From NCBI GenBank assembly GCA_046594225.1, contig JBKJPW010000111.1, positions 11,500-75,499 on the forward strand: DNA of 64,000 nucleotides, written 5' to 3'. Under the pieces are notes generated by a model that was given only the letters and a program-made list of their open reading frames with translations, was not told where the DNA came from and made no database searches. Position numbers and translations under genes: made by a program. Source of the stretch: UBA4416 sp046594225 (GTDB lineage Bacteria; Bacteroidota; Bacteroidia; B-17B0; Aurantibacillaceae). Positions 18,713 to 27,600 of the stretch are shown here, piece by piece (positions within the stretch are counted from its first letter, which is position 1; each line of letters starts with the position of its first letter).

Positions 18713-19270
18713 ATGGCATTACAAACAGATAAACAATTATTTAATGAAAAGCAATACATGGGTCATAATCGACTCAGTATTATTTGGCGAACCATTATCG
18801 CCTTATTTTGTTTTGTAGGTTATTATTGGAGCGAGAATCCCAAACCTGTGCAAGTAGCGGTTTTTAAAATCGGCTCTTATCCTGTAGATGATATTCCAAA
18901 TTCAGGAAAAATTTTCTTTTTATTGGGGTTATTAATTTTATCATTTTCGGCTATGCTGACTTTTATTTTACATACGCACATAAAAGTATTTTCATCGTAC
19001 ATTGTTATTGATGGGTTTTGGACAGCACGTCGTGTTAAAATTAATTTAGATACCATTACTCATATTAGAAAAAGCCGTTACAAAAAACATGTTTTCAGAA
19101 GAGCAGTTTATAATCTTCATAGCCAAGGTGTTATTCGTTTTTTTACTAGTGGCAATGAATTTATAGAACTCAAAGATAATGCAGGTTTCACTTATCGCAT
19201 TGGTAGCCAAAAAGCTTCCGAACTATATCATATTTTAAAAAAGCAATTGAGAGACATACACGCTATGTAA
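18713..19270 (+). CDS. Membrane protein with PH-like domain, function unknown
   Basis: The ATG at 18713 (MALQTDKQLFNEKQ) is preferred over an upstream TTG in the same frame; it gives 185 residues. Two membrane helices (about 15-36 and 64-88) are followed by a soluble part with alternating beta strands and a final helix (SQKASELYHILKKQL). This layout is typical of bacterial PH-domain (YdbS/YvbH-like) membrane proteins. TAAATTTG at 18696-18703 resembles a -7 element but is only nine bases from the start. It converges on the lptD gene. Confidence 0.6.
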   Translation: MALQTDKQLFNEKQYMGHNRLSIIWRTIIALFCFVGYYWSENPKPVQVAVFKIGSYPVDDIPNSGKIFFLLGLLILSFSAMLTFILHTHIKVFSSYIVIDGFWTARRVKINLDTITHIRKSRYKKHVFRRAVYNLHSQGVIRFFTSGNEFIELKDNAGFTYRIGSQKASELYHILKKQLRDIHAM

Positions 19271-19274
19271 TTTC

Positions 19275-21911
19275 TTAAAAATTATCATACCACTGTCTTT
19301 GTCTCGGTATTTTCACATCGCTTAACATGCTTGTTTTTAAGTTAATGGTTAAGCTATAACTTTTTCTAAACCCAAATGGCACCCAATCAATACGCGCTTC
19401 CCAACATTTTAAATCGCGATATAAATTAATACTAGTGTAACTTAAATTTTTATTCGTAAAATCATAACCACTGGTTACACCTAATTTCCAAAATTTTGTA
19501 ACAGATATATCACCACTAAAGTTAAGCGTTTGAATGTCTTTTAATTTATTTAAAATTTTAGTGTAAGTAACGTTATAGTAAATATTTAAGTTCCAAGGTA
19601 ATTTTTCTTGAGCCTGAGCTGTATTGGTTATCACAGCGCCTTTTTCGGCGCCATTTGTTAAGTCAGGTTTTTTAGCACGAGAGGTAATATTGTTTGAACT
19701 AAAGGCTGCGTTAATAGCAATGTTGCCCGTTGTAAAATCTACTACTCGTCCATTGGTATTTGCTAAATATTTACTGGTTCTGTAGGCATACTCAGTATTG
19801 GTTAATGTATTAGTTAATACGGTTGTGTAATATGGGTCAAAGGTTGAGCCAAATACTAAATCAAAGTATTTCCAAATTTTGGTTCTACCTGTCATCGATA
19901 TATTACTCATTTTAAAACTATCTGCCGCAAAATTATAAGAGCCTGCAAAACTTAAATTTTGTAAAAGTGTTACTTTATTAAATACAAAACCAGTATCTGT
20001 TTTGTGGCGAACTTTAGCCTCTAAATTATTATTTAAATTTACACTTAAACTATTTTGAGTACCTTGAGCGGGACCACTAAATAAATTATTTTCAAAAATT
20101 GAATATTTATTTTTGTATCTATAGGTGGTATCGCTTATTACATCTTTCCAAAAACCATATTGTTCTTCTCCAAAATCAGGACGGTAAGTATATGCTAAAC
20201 TAGGAATTAATAAATGTCGAACTTGTTTTAAACGTTTTCCTTTAAACAAATAATCCATAAATAATTTGGTAGTCAATGACGAATTGAAATTTGCATCATA
20301 ACCTGTTTTAAAATTCTGGTCAGTTGTTCTTACTATTCTATTGGTAGACTCATCCAATTCTTTTCGTGTTGTTTTTGTATACATCACGGCACTTAAGTTT
20401 AATGCAGGAGTTAAGGTGAAATATTTAAATAAAGTAATGTTAGTAGATATTGGCAAGCTATGTCTGAATCCATATTTTAAACTATCAGCTATGCTGCCTT
20501 TAAAAATAGATGTATCATAACCAGATAAAGTATTTCTGGCCTCTAACAAATAACTAATGCCAATTTTATCAATAGGATTTTGTTTGATACGAGTTTCTTT
20601 TTTGAAAGGATAAAAACGATTAACGTTAAAAGTCACCTCTGGAAAAGATATGTTCATGATTTTAGTCTGAGTATTTTGATCGTGACGGGCATTAATACCC
20701 AAGGTTCCAATTTTAAATGTTTTTGAAAAGTTGATATTAGATTGAAATGTATTTGCTAAGTACTGTCCCGTATTTTGTGCGTTGTACTTATTGTATCTAG
20801 ATGTTCTAATATTAACATCACTTCCAAATCTGATAGTGGGATTATTTTTTTGATCTTGTATGTGTCGCCAATTAATAGAAATGTCTTTTTGTTTTGAGTA
20901 AGTAGATGGAATTTCCTTTTCCCCATTTCTAAATTCAGAATAACCTAATGATAATGCACCACTGAACTTGTAATTAACTGCATAATTATTTAAGGTTCGT
21001 AAACCCCAACTCCCATTACTGTATATATCTCCACGAATAGTCATGTCAGTTTGGTCGTTAATTCCCCAATAAAAACCGCCGTCTTTTAAATAAAAACCAA
21101 GGGCATCGCTATTACCATAAAATGGAATTAAAATACCTGAGTGTCGTTTTTTTGTATTTGGAAAAAAACCAAAAGGTAAACCTAAAGGAGTAGGTACGCC
21201 ACCAATTTCTAAATACATGGGACCTGTCACAATTTTATCGTCAGGAATTATTTTTGCTCTTTTTGCTTTAAATATTGTTCTTGAATCTTCATACTGACAA
21301 GGAATACATTGTAGGTTCTTCATATAAACTACATTGTTGCTGTCTTTTTTTACCTCGCTACCTTTTAATATTAAATCTCCTTCTTTAGTTTGAATATCAT
21401 AAATTTTTCCTTTTTTGGTTTTAAGGTTATAAATCATTTTTCGACATACAATTTCTTGCGCACCATCTTTAAAAACGGGAGTCCCTTCATCTTTACCTAA
21501 GCTATCTTTTTTACCATAAGCAGTAATAGTGTTTTTTTCATTATCAATTTCAATAAACTCAGCTTTTAAGTTCATGTCTTCATAATTCACATAGCCATCA
21601 CCAAATAAATAGATTTTTTGTCCCTTGGTTTCGTATCTTATCGAATCTCTGGCGTTATAAATGATAGCATGTTCTAAAGGCTCTGTTTCTTCTTCCTCTG
21701 TATCTAGAGAATCAACGGTTACTGTTTTAGTGCTATCAGTTGGTATTGGGTCAGAGAAATTAGGAGAAAATGAGGCACTATCCTTAGGCTGTGCATTATT
21801 AGGATATGTTACAGGCCTAACAGGGTTTGATTTTAAGTCTTGAGCCCAAGCTGAAGCTGTACTTATTAACAATAATAAGAGTAAAAGATATATATGTTTA
21901 ACCGTATTGAT
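19275..21911 (-). CDS. lptD: LPS-assembly protein LptD-like (OstA) outer-membrane protein; start codon unusual
   Basis: About 878 residues. An LptA/OstA-like N-terminal domain (KGQKIYLFGDGYVNYEDMNLKAEFIEI and TITAYG) precedes a large beta barrel with the LptD-type segment GIPTPLG-like (GGVPTPLGLPFGFFPNTKKRHSGILIP). The barrel ends in an aromatic residue. LptD inserts lipopolysaccharide into the outer leaflet. No ATG precedes the coding region: the first TTG (21872) would leave a truncated signal peptide. An ATC at 21911 gives a textbook signal (MNTVKHIYLLLL, then ISTASAWAQ if read as Met), and an in-frame TAG lies just upstream. The coordinates here use ATC as a proposal. It is divergent from the amidase gene, a common Bacteroidota arrangement. 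Confidence 0.85.
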   Translation of the reverse strand: MNTVKHIYLLLLLLLISTASAWAQDLKSNPVRPVTYPNNAQPKDSASFSPNFSDPIPTDSTKTVTVDSLDTEEEETEPLEHAIIYNARDSIRYETKGQKIYLFGDGYVNYEDMNLKAEFIEIDNEKNTITAYGKKDSLGKDEGTPVFKDGAQEIVCRKMIYNLKTKKGKIYDIQTKEGDLILKGSEVKKDSNNVVYMKNLQCIPCQYEDSRTIFKAKRAKIIPDDKIVTGPMYLEIGGVPTPLGLPFGFFPNTKKRHSGILIPFYGNSDALGFYLKDGGFYWGINDQTDMTIRGDIYSNGSWGLRTLNNYAVNYKFSGALSLGYSEFRNGEKEIPSTYSKQKDISINWRHIQDQKNNPTIRFGSDVNIRTSRYNKYNAQNTGQYLANTFQSNINFSKTFKIGTLGINARHDQNTQTKIMNISFPEVTFNVNRFYPFKKETRIKQNPIDKIGISYLLEARNTLSGYDTSIFKGSIADSLKYGFRHSLPISTNITLFKYFTLTPALNLSAVMYTKTTRKELDESTNRIVRTTDQNFKTGYDANFNSSLTTKLFMDYLFKGKRLKQVRHLLIPSLAYTYRPDFGEEQYGFWKDVISDTTYRYKNKYSIFENNLFSGPAQGTQNSLSVNLNNNLEAKVRHKTDTGFVFNKVTLLQNLSFAGSYNFAADSFKMSNISMTGRTKIWKYFDLVFGSTFDPYYTTVLTNTLTNTEYAYRTSKYLANTNGRVVDFTTGNIAINAAFSSNNITSRAKKPDLTNGAEKGAVITNTAQAQEKLPWNLNIYYNVTYTKILNKLKDIQTLNFSGDISVTKFWKLGVTSGYDFTNKNLSYTSINLYRDLKCWEARIDWVPFGFRKSYSLTINLKTSMLSDVKIPRQRQWYDNF

Positions 21912-21988
21912 AGTGACTTGACCCTAAATTTACCTAAACTTACAAAGCTAACAATTACTCGTATAATTGGTAGTAATTTTTTACAGAT

Positions 21989-23746
21989 ATGATGGTAAAA
22001 AAATATAATTTTCTCTTTAAACTATTGTTGACACAAGTGTTGATTGTGCTATGCTTTTCTTCTTTTTATTCACATAAAGATGACCCTAAACGTAAAGTAC
22101 GCATTATTGTGATTGACCCAGGGCATGGTGGAAAAGACCCAGGCTGTAATGGTGTAACCTGTAAGGAGAAAGAGGTTGCTTTAGCGGTATCATTAAAGCT
22201 TGGTAAATTAATTGAAGAACATATAAAAGATGTTAAAGTGATTTTTACCCGTAAAACAGATGTTTTTGTTGAGCTAGAGGATAGAGCACGAATAGCTAAT
22301 GATAATAATGCAGACTTGTTTATATCCATTCATTGCAATGCCGCAGGAAAACCAGTAATGGTAAAGGATAAAAAAACGGGTAAAATGCGCCCGAAAACAT
22401 TTAAAAATTCTAGAGGTAAAATCATTGTTGTTGAAACTGCCAACCCTGAACCTTTTGGATCAGAAACCTATGTGATGGGTTTAAAAAATGAAGAAGGTAA
22501 AATGAAAGTAGCACAACGTGAGAACTCGGCGATGTTACTAGAAGATAATTACGAAACTAAATACCAAGGTTTTGACCCAAATAGTGAAGAGAGTTATATT
22601 ATTATGAGTAACTACACTTCTAGCTATGTAATACAAAGTGCGGGTTTAGCTTTAAAAATTCAAGACCAGTATTTAAATAAAGCGGGTAGGGTAGATAAAG
22701 GCGTGCACCGCCAAAGTATTTGGGTATTGTGGAGAACATCTATGCCAAGTGTATTAACAGAAATAGGGTATTTAACAAATCCGCAAGAAGAAAAATTTTT
22801 AGGTTCCGAAAAAGGACAAAGTTATTTAGCCGCTTGTTTATTTAGAGCTTTTAGAAAATATAAAGATGAGCAGGAAGGAGTTAAAAAAACATACGATGAT
22901 GCTATTGAAAACCAAGTTCCTTTAGCAAAAGAAACCTATACTGTTGCTGTTAACAATGAAACAGAAGATTCTAAAAACACAGAGCCAGAAGAAGTTAAAA
23001 CGATTGATAAACCTCAAGAAGGAACCGATGTTGAAATAAAAAAAGAAGCTTCGGCAAGTTCAACTAAAAATGACTCTGCCGAACAAAAGGCAAAAGAAAA
23101 AATCTTGGCAGAACAAAAAGCTAAAGAACTAAAAGAAGCCAAAGACAAATTAGATGCAGAAGCTATTGCTAAAGCAGCGACTGAACAGAAACAGAAAGAT
23201 GATGCCGTAAAAAAAGCTAAAGCAGATTCTTTAGCTAAAGCACAAAATGCACAACAGTCTAAAATTAACGAACAGGAAAATAAATACAAGCAGTTATTAG
23301 CGGTTGCTGATATGAATTTTAAAAATAAAAATTATCTGGATGCTTTAGGTATGTATCAAAAGGCAGAGGCTTTAGATGTGAAGGATAAAAGTCGTGCGAT
23401 ACAAAAAATAAAAGAGATTGAAGCTTTAACAACAACTGTAAAAACGAATACCGTTACTGAAATTAAGGAAGTAGCAGTAACTAAAACAGGCATTGTATTT
23501 AAAATACAATTCGCCAGTATGGATAAAGAAGTTGATACAAAAACAAAATTCCCTAATGTAACAGAAGTGTGGTTTTATCAAGCAGGAACGGTTATAAAAT
23601 ACACATCAGGTAATTTCACTTCCTTTGATTTGGCTACTAAACACCAAACTAAAATGCGCGAATTAGGTTACAAAGATTGCTTTGTAGCAGCCTTTAAAGA
23701 TGGCGCTCGTATGGATATTAACGAGGCTAAAAAATTGGTGCAGTAA
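21989..23746 (+). CDS. N-acetylmuramoyl-L-alanine amidase with SPOR-like C-terminus
   Basis: 585 residues. A signal peptide (about 1-28) is followed by an Amidase_3 catalytic domain (about 36-290). Zinc ligands lie in DPGHGGKDPG, CKEKEVALAV and SIHCNAA, and the catalytic Glu lies in VLTEIGYLTN. A long Lys/Glu/Ala-rich linker with AEQKAKE repeats (about 340-430) and a TPR-like helix pair follow. The C-terminal SPOR-like fold (about 500-585; FKIQFASMDKEV and YTSGNFTSFDLATKHQTKMRELGYKDCFV) probably binds denuded septal glycan. It cleaves peptide stems from peptidoglycan during division. It is divergent from lptD. Confidence 0.92.
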   Translation: MMVKKYNFLFKLLLTQVLIVLCFSSFYSHKDDPKRKVRIIVIDPGHGGKDPGCNGVTCKEKEVALAVSLKLGKLIEEHIKDVKVIFTRKTDVFVELEDRARIANDNNADLFISIHCNAAGKPVMVKDKKTGKMRPKTFKNSRGKIIVVETANPEPFGSETYVMGLKNEEGKMKVAQRENSAMLLEDNYETKYQGFDPNSEESYIIMSNYTSSYVIQSAGLALKIQDQYLNKAGRVDKGVHRQSIWVLWRTSMPSVLTEIGYLTNPQEEKFLGSEKGQSYLAACLFRAFRKYKDEQEGVKKTYDDAIENQVPLAKETYTVAVNNETEDSKNTEPEEVKTIDKPQEGTDVEIKKEASASSTKNDSAEQKAKEKILAEQKAKELKEAKDKLDAEAIAKAATEQKQKDDAVKKAKADSLAKAQNAQQSKINEQENKYKQLLAVADMNFKNKNYLDALGMYQKAEALDVKDKSRAIQKIKEIEALTTTVKTNTVTEIKEVAVTKTGIVFKIQFASMDKEVDTKTKFPNVTEVWFYQAGTVIKYTSGNFTSFDLATKHQTKMRELGYKDCFVAAFKDGARMDINEAKKLVQ

Positions 23747-23757
23747 TTTTTGAAATT

Positions 23758-23786
23758 TTATAACTACGAAGTAGGGCGTGTTATAA
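23758..23786. repeat. attC-like inverted repeat beside a lone gene
   Basis: TTATAAC (23758-23764) and GTTATAA (23780-23786) form a perfect outer stem enclosing a small ctac-gaa-gtag hairpin. A second GTTATAAC occurs at 24316-24323 on the far side of the adjacent gene. The layout recalls a very short integron-type recombination site but is shorter than known attC sites, and no integrase is seen. Confidence 0.4.
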
Positions 23787-23805
23787 CCAGTGAGGCACAC
23801 AAAGT

Positions 23806-24288
23806 TTACGTCTTGTTACGTGTCTGCATAATTTTCTTAAGTTCTGTGGTCAAAAATGGTAATAGTGAAATTATTAAACCAATTACAAATATTTTGTCAT
23901 AACGAATGTCGCTATATGACAAAGTCATTGTTCCATTGTCACACGCAGTACATTGCAATAATTTAATTGTACTGTCAAAATAACAATAAAGTACAGCTGT
24001 TATTGGAAACAACAATATCGTCAAACAACAATTTAATATTTTCTGTTTGGTTGTCTGGGTATAAATAAGATAAGAAATTATAGTTACGAATAGTCCAAAG
24101 GAAACAACGAAAAGGTCGCTAGCAAAATGGATGTATTTACGAGGCTGTATAAATGAAATTTTGTTACATGTAAGAGATGAATACAAATAACGTATTATTT
24201 CGTCGAATGAGTTTTCAAAGAAAAATGAAAGTCCTGCTGTCAAAACAAAAACTAAAATAAGAATGATTGTCGCTTTAGGTATTGTCAT
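23806..24288 (-). CDS. Hypothetical four-helix membrane protein
   Basis: 160 residues with four predicted membrane helices (about 5-24, 48-72, 83-104 and 132-152). A loop holds LLQCTACDNGTMTLSYSDI with a CxxC pair. I do not recognise a family. It is alone on its strand between the amidase and phosphoesterase genes. It is flanked by GTTATAAC octamers at 23780-23787 and 24316-24323, as though it arrived as a single-gene cassette. Confidence 0.6.
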   Translation of the reverse strand: MTIPKATIILILVFVLTAGLSFFFENSFDEIIRYLYSSLTCNKISFIQPRKYIHFASDLFVVSFGLFVTIISYLIYTQTTKQKILNCCLTILLFPITAVLYCYFDSTIKLLQCTACDNGTMTLSYSDIRYDKIFVIGLIISLLPFLTTELKKIMQTRNKT

Positions 24289-24328
24289 TGCATTTAGGTT
24301 GGTCTTGCCGAATTGGTTATAACTAGTC

Positions 24329-24381
24329 TATACCCGCCATAAAATGGCGGGTATATCCCATAGGGTAGTTGTATACCCGCC
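24329..24381. repeat. Palindromic TATACCCGCC element with partial second copy
   Basis: tatacccgccat (24329-24340) pairs perfectly with atggcgggtata (24344-24355) over a three-base loop. The arm is repeated as gtatacccgcc at 24371-24381. It has no T tract, so it is more like a palindromic repeat than a terminator. Confidence 0.6.
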
Positions 24382-24436
24382 ACTCAATCGCGTTTATTTT
24401 TAAACAAAAGTAATATTATTTTTTTGAAAATTGTTT

Positions 24437-25693
24437 TTAAGCTCTGCTCAACTCAATCACTGTAATCTCTGGCCAAATACCTAAACGGCCTGGGTAACCC
24501 AAAAATCCTAAACCACGGTTCACATATAAATACTGATTTTCTTGCTTGTATAAACCAGCCCAATGTTTGTATATATATTTAACTGGGCTCCATTTTATAA
24601 GACCTGGTATTTCAATGCCAAACTGCATTCCGTGTGTATGTCCGCTTAAAGTTAAATCAATGTCATTATATTTTTGTTCCTGGCTCACTTGCACATCCCA
24701 ATGTGAAGGATCGTGTGATAATAGTATTTTAAATGGATATCCTTCAGTTCCTGCGTGTGCATTATCTAATTTACCGTAACGAGGAAAACGTAAGTTACCG
24801 CCCCAGTTTTCAATTCCTAGTAACGCAATTTTTTGTCCATCTTTTTCAATAGGCACATGTTCGTTCATTAATAAACGCCATCCCGATTGTTTTTGAATTT
24901 CTTTTAAAGTATCTAAATTGGCAACTTTATGTTCGGGCGTTTCCCATTGTTTATAATCGCCGTAATCATGATTCCCTAAAATACTATAAACACCATAAGG
25001 TGCTTTCAACATCTTATAGGTTTCCAAATGCATTTCTGTTTCATTAGCTTCGTTGTTCACTAAATCTCCAGTAAAGAAAATAGCATCTGGCTTTTGTTCT
25101 AATACAATATTAAATGCTTTCACTAATGGATCAGAGCTCATAAAACTACCGCAGTGCATGTCTGATAATTGAACGATTTTAAAGCCATCAAATGCTTCTG
25201 GCAAGTTAGGAGACGTTATTTTTACTTTATGAACTCTGTATTTGTAAGCACCCCTCACCATACCATATAAAAAGGAAAAGGCAGGAATAACCGTAAATGT
25301 AACCGCCAAATAACTTAAAAATTTTAAACGACTAATTTGATTGGCGCCTTCTTCAATGCTATGTTTTGGTACTTTATTAAATAAATTGGCCATCCATCTA
25401 AATAAACGAATGATATCATCAATTAATAAAAATGAAGAACCAATTAATTTGCAAACAAATAAAATTAGAGCAGCAGATGAAATAAAACGCAAGAAATTGT
25501 TCCACTCTGGTGGTGGATAAAACATAGCGACTGAGCTAATTAAAATATTGATTCCTGCTAATGAATAAGCAATCCAAAAAAGGATTTTTCGTTTTTGAGG
25601 AGTATAATCAACACTGATGGTTTTAAGAGCTTGTAAAAAGTATAATTCTACTAAAACAATTAATATAAAAAAGATTAAAAATCGTATGAACAT
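24437..25693 (-). CDS. Membrane-anchored calcineurin-like metallophosphoesterase
   Basis: The ATG at 25693 (MFIRFLIFFILIVLVELYF) is chosen over an upstream in-frame start. It has 418 residues. Four or five N-terminal membrane helices precede a YkuE/YaeI-type phosphoesterase domain. The metal-ligand motifs are complete: LSDMHCGS, FTGDLVNNE, LGNHDYG, LSHDPSHWD and SGHTHGMQ. Relatives cleave UDP-2,3-diacylglucosamine or other phospho-lipids, but the substrate here is unknown. No clear operon partner. Confidence 0.9.
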   Translation of the reverse strand: MFIRFLIFFILIVLVELYFLQALKTISVDYTPQKRKILFWIAYSLAGINILISSVAMFYPPPEWNNFLRFISSAALILFVCKLIGSSFLLIDDIIRLFRWMANLFNKVPKHSIEEGANQISRLKFLSYLAVTFTVIPAFSFLYGMVRGAYKYRVHKVKITSPNLPEAFDGFKIVQLSDMHCGSFMSSDPLVKAFNIVLEQKPDAIFFTGDLVNNEANETEMHLETYKMLKAPYGVYSILGNHDYGDYKQWETPEHKVANLDTLKEIQKQSGWRLLMNEHVPIEKDGQKIALLGIENWGGNLRFPRYGKLDNAHAGTEGYPFKILLSHDPSHWDVQVSQEQKYNDIDLTLSGHTHGMQFGIEIPGLIKWSPVKYIYKHWAGLYKQENQYLYVNRGLGFLGYPGRLGIWPEITVIELSRA

Positions 25694-25784
25694 AGTATTT
25701 AGATAACAAAGCCTCAAAGGTATTGTTTTATAGCATTTTGTTACAAATCGACTTGTTATATTTCATTAAAAACACTGAAAATTA

Positions 25785-25812
25785 GGTAATCGGTAGTGGG
25801 TAATCGGTGAGT
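25785..25812. repeat. Short direct repeat (2 x 14 bases)
   Basis: ggtaatcggtagtg is followed directly by ggtaatcggtgagt. The two units agree in 11 of 14 positions. It lies in the 270-base gap upstream of the thiolase gene; no function is evident. Confidence 0.5.
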
Positions 25813-25923
25813 TTTACTTTTATGGTCTTTTACCTCGTTTTTCAATAGATAATAATTGTTAATTACTATTAAAAATGTTAATCAATTTTAGATGAATGGG
25901 AAACCAAAATCTCAATTGGATAG

Positions 25924-25931
25924 TATATTTG
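25924..25931 (+). promoter_or_regulatory. Candidate -7 promoter element for thiolase
   Basis: TATATTTG matches the Bacteroidota -7 consensus TAnnTTTG and lies 32 bases before the thiolase ATG. I do not see a convincing -33 TTG at the right distance. Confidence 0.5.
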
Positions 25932-25962
25932 GCGCACAATTATAAACTAAAAACAAAACACA

Positions 25963-27141
25963 ATGAGCAAAGAAGTATATATCGTATCGGCTGTTAGAAC
26001 TCCACTAGGTTCTTTTGGTGGAACATTGGCTGGTATCTCAGCAACAAAATTAGGAGCAATAGCTATTAAAGGCGCTTTAGATAAAATTAACTTAGATCCA
26101 GCTTTAGTAAACGAAGTGTTTATGGGTTCTGTATTACAAGCAAATTTAGGTCAAGCTCCAGCACGTCAGGCAGCAAAATTTGCTGGTTTACCTGATAACG
26201 TTAATTGTACTACAGTTAACAAAGTATGTGCTAGTGGTATGAAATCTATTTCATTAGCAGCTCAGGCAATTCTATTAGGCGATGCTGATATTGTAGTAGC
26301 TGGTGGTATGGAAAACATGAGTCAAGTCCCTTTTTATTTAGAGAATAACCGTTGGGGTGCTAAATATGGTAATGGTGTTGTAGTTGATGGTTTAGCAAAA
26401 GATGGTTTAACAGATGTTTACGGTAACGTACCAATGGGTAACTGTGCTGATTTATGCGCTAAAGAATATAATTTTACTCGTGAAGATCAAGATGCATTTG
26501 CTATTGAATCTTACAAACGTTCGGCAGCAGCTTGGGCAGCTGGTAAATTTAAAGAAGAAATTGTACCAGTTGAAATCGTTACTAAAAAAGGAACGGTTTT
26601 ATTTGCTGAAGATGAAGAATATAAAGCAGTAATGTTCGAAAAAATCCCGGGTTTAAAACCAGTGTTTACTAAAGACGGAACGGTTACTGCTGCTAATGCA
26701 TCCACGATGAATGATGGTGCAGCAGCTTTAGTATTGATGAGCAAAGAAAAAGCAGATGCTTTAGGCTTAAAGCCATTAGCTAAAATTAAAGGTTATGCAG
26801 ATGCTGAACAAGCACCTGAGTGGTTTACAACAACGCCTTCTATTGCATTACCAAAAGCGGTTGAAAAAGCTGGTTTAAAAATGAGTGACCTGAGTTATTT
26901 TGAATTAAACGAAGCATTTGCTGTGGTTGGTTTAGCTAATATGAAATTAATGAACTTAGATGCTAGTAAAGTAAATGTAAACGGTGGAGCGGTTTCTTTA
27001 GGTCATCCATTAGGTTGCTCAGGAGCTCGCGTTATTGTTACCTTAATTAACGTATTAAAACAAAACAATGCTAAGTTTGGTGGAGCAGCTATCTGTAATG
27101 GTGGTGGTGGTGCTAGTGCTTTAGTAATTGAAAATATGTAG
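25963..27141 (+). CDS. Acetyl-CoA C-acetyltransferase (thiolase)
   Basis: 392 residues, the normal thiolase II length. The acyl-accepting Cys89 lies in VNKVCASGMKS. The C-terminal catalytic motifs are NEAFAV and GHPLGCSGAR (His348, Cys352). It condenses or cleaves acetyl-CoA/acetoacetyl-CoA. No beta-oxidation, hydroxybutyrate or mevalonate genes adjoin it, so the pathway is not fixed by context. It is a monocistronic unit with its own promoter-like -7 element and a strong terminator. Confidence 0.94.
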   Translation: MSKEVYIVSAVRTPLGSFGGTLAGISATKLGAIAIKGALDKINLDPALVNEVFMGSVLQANLGQAPARQAAKFAGLPDNVNCTTVNKVCASGMKSISLAAQAILLGDADIVVAGGMENMSQVPFYLENNRWGAKYGNGVVVDGLAKDGLTDVYGNVPMGNCADLCAKEYNFTREDQDAFAIESYKRSAAAWAAGKFKEEIVPVEIVTKKGTVLFAEDEEYKAVMFEKIPGLKPVFTKDGTVTAANASTMNDGAAALVLMSKEKADALGLKPLAKIKGYADAEQAPEWFTTTPSIALPKAVEKAGLKMSDLSYFELNEAFAVVGLANMKLMNLDASKVNVNGGAVSLGHPLGCSGARVIVTLINVLKQNNAKFGGAAICNGGGGASALVIENM

Positions 27142-27174
27142 TCTTGTTCTCGACTTCGCTCGAACTGACAAAAT

Positions 27175-27212
27175 AAAAATCCCCATTAGCATTTGCTGAT
27201 GGGGATTTTTTT
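27175..27212 (+). terminator. Rho-independent terminator after thiolase
   Basis: aaaaatccccattagc pairs with gctgatggggattttt (one G-U pair), loop of four bases, followed by T residues. The A/T flanks suggest it serves both the thiolase gene and the convergent HMA gene. Confidence 0.85.
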
Positions 27213-27220
27213 GAGTTTAA

Positions 27221-27493
27221 TTACTTTGTCATTCTACCAACCACACAGCTTGCGTAGCTTTTAAGTTGTAGTAATAATCCATTTTCTTCCGTAGCTTCAG
27301 GATAACCTAAGTTATGCAGCTTATCAGTGAAATCTTTACGACTACTAGTTTCGTTGTGTGTAATTATTACTGAGTCTTCCTCGTGGCTAACAACAACACT
27401 TTCTACACCAGGTAGTTCCATTAATTTGGTTTTGATAGTATGTTCGCAACCCCCACATTTTAAATTGGCGATAATTATTTTTTCAGTTTTCAT
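27221..27493 (-). CDS. Heavy-metal-associated (HMA) domain protein, copper-chaperone-like
   Basis: 90 residues. The ferredoxin-like HMA domain has its metal site in NLKCGGCEHTIKTKL (Cys13, Cys16) and a conserved GVESVVVSHEEDSVIITH strand. A C-terminal tail adds about 20 residues including one more Cys. Such proteins bind Cu(I) or other soft metals and pass them to a P-type ATPase or sensor, but no ATPase adjoins it. The upstream region holds dyad sequences that could be an operator. Confidence 0.85.
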   Translation of the reverse strand: MKTEKIIIANLKCGGCEHTIKTKLMELPGVESVVVSHEEDSVIITHNETSSRKDFTDKLHNLGYPEATEENGLLLQLKSYASCVVGRMTK

Positions 27494-27512
27494 GATTTAT
27501 TTTTTTAATAAA

Positions 27513-27571
27513 GTTACTATATAGTATGACTATAGTTTGTAACATATATTGTATAAAAACATGATACATGT
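27513..27571 (-). promoter_or_regulatory. Possible operator dyads upstream of HMA gene
   Basis: ACTATA (27516-27521) and TATAGT (27531-27536) form an inverted repeat with a nine-base spacer, loosely framed by GTTAC and GTAAC. A second dyad, ACATG-ATA-CATGT, lies at 27559-27571. Metal-responsive repressors often use such dyads; no regulator gene is nearby, so this is speculative. Confidence 0.25.
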
Positions 27572-27600
27572 CATTTTTAATCCAGATTTAAGATAAGTAT

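Noticed and set aside
23758..24323. True integron cassette array
   Set aside because: No integrase, no attI and no full-length attC; only octamers and a short stem, so it is reported as cassette-like.
24329..24381. CRISPR repeat
   Set aside because: Only one and a half copies, with no regular spacers and no cas genes.
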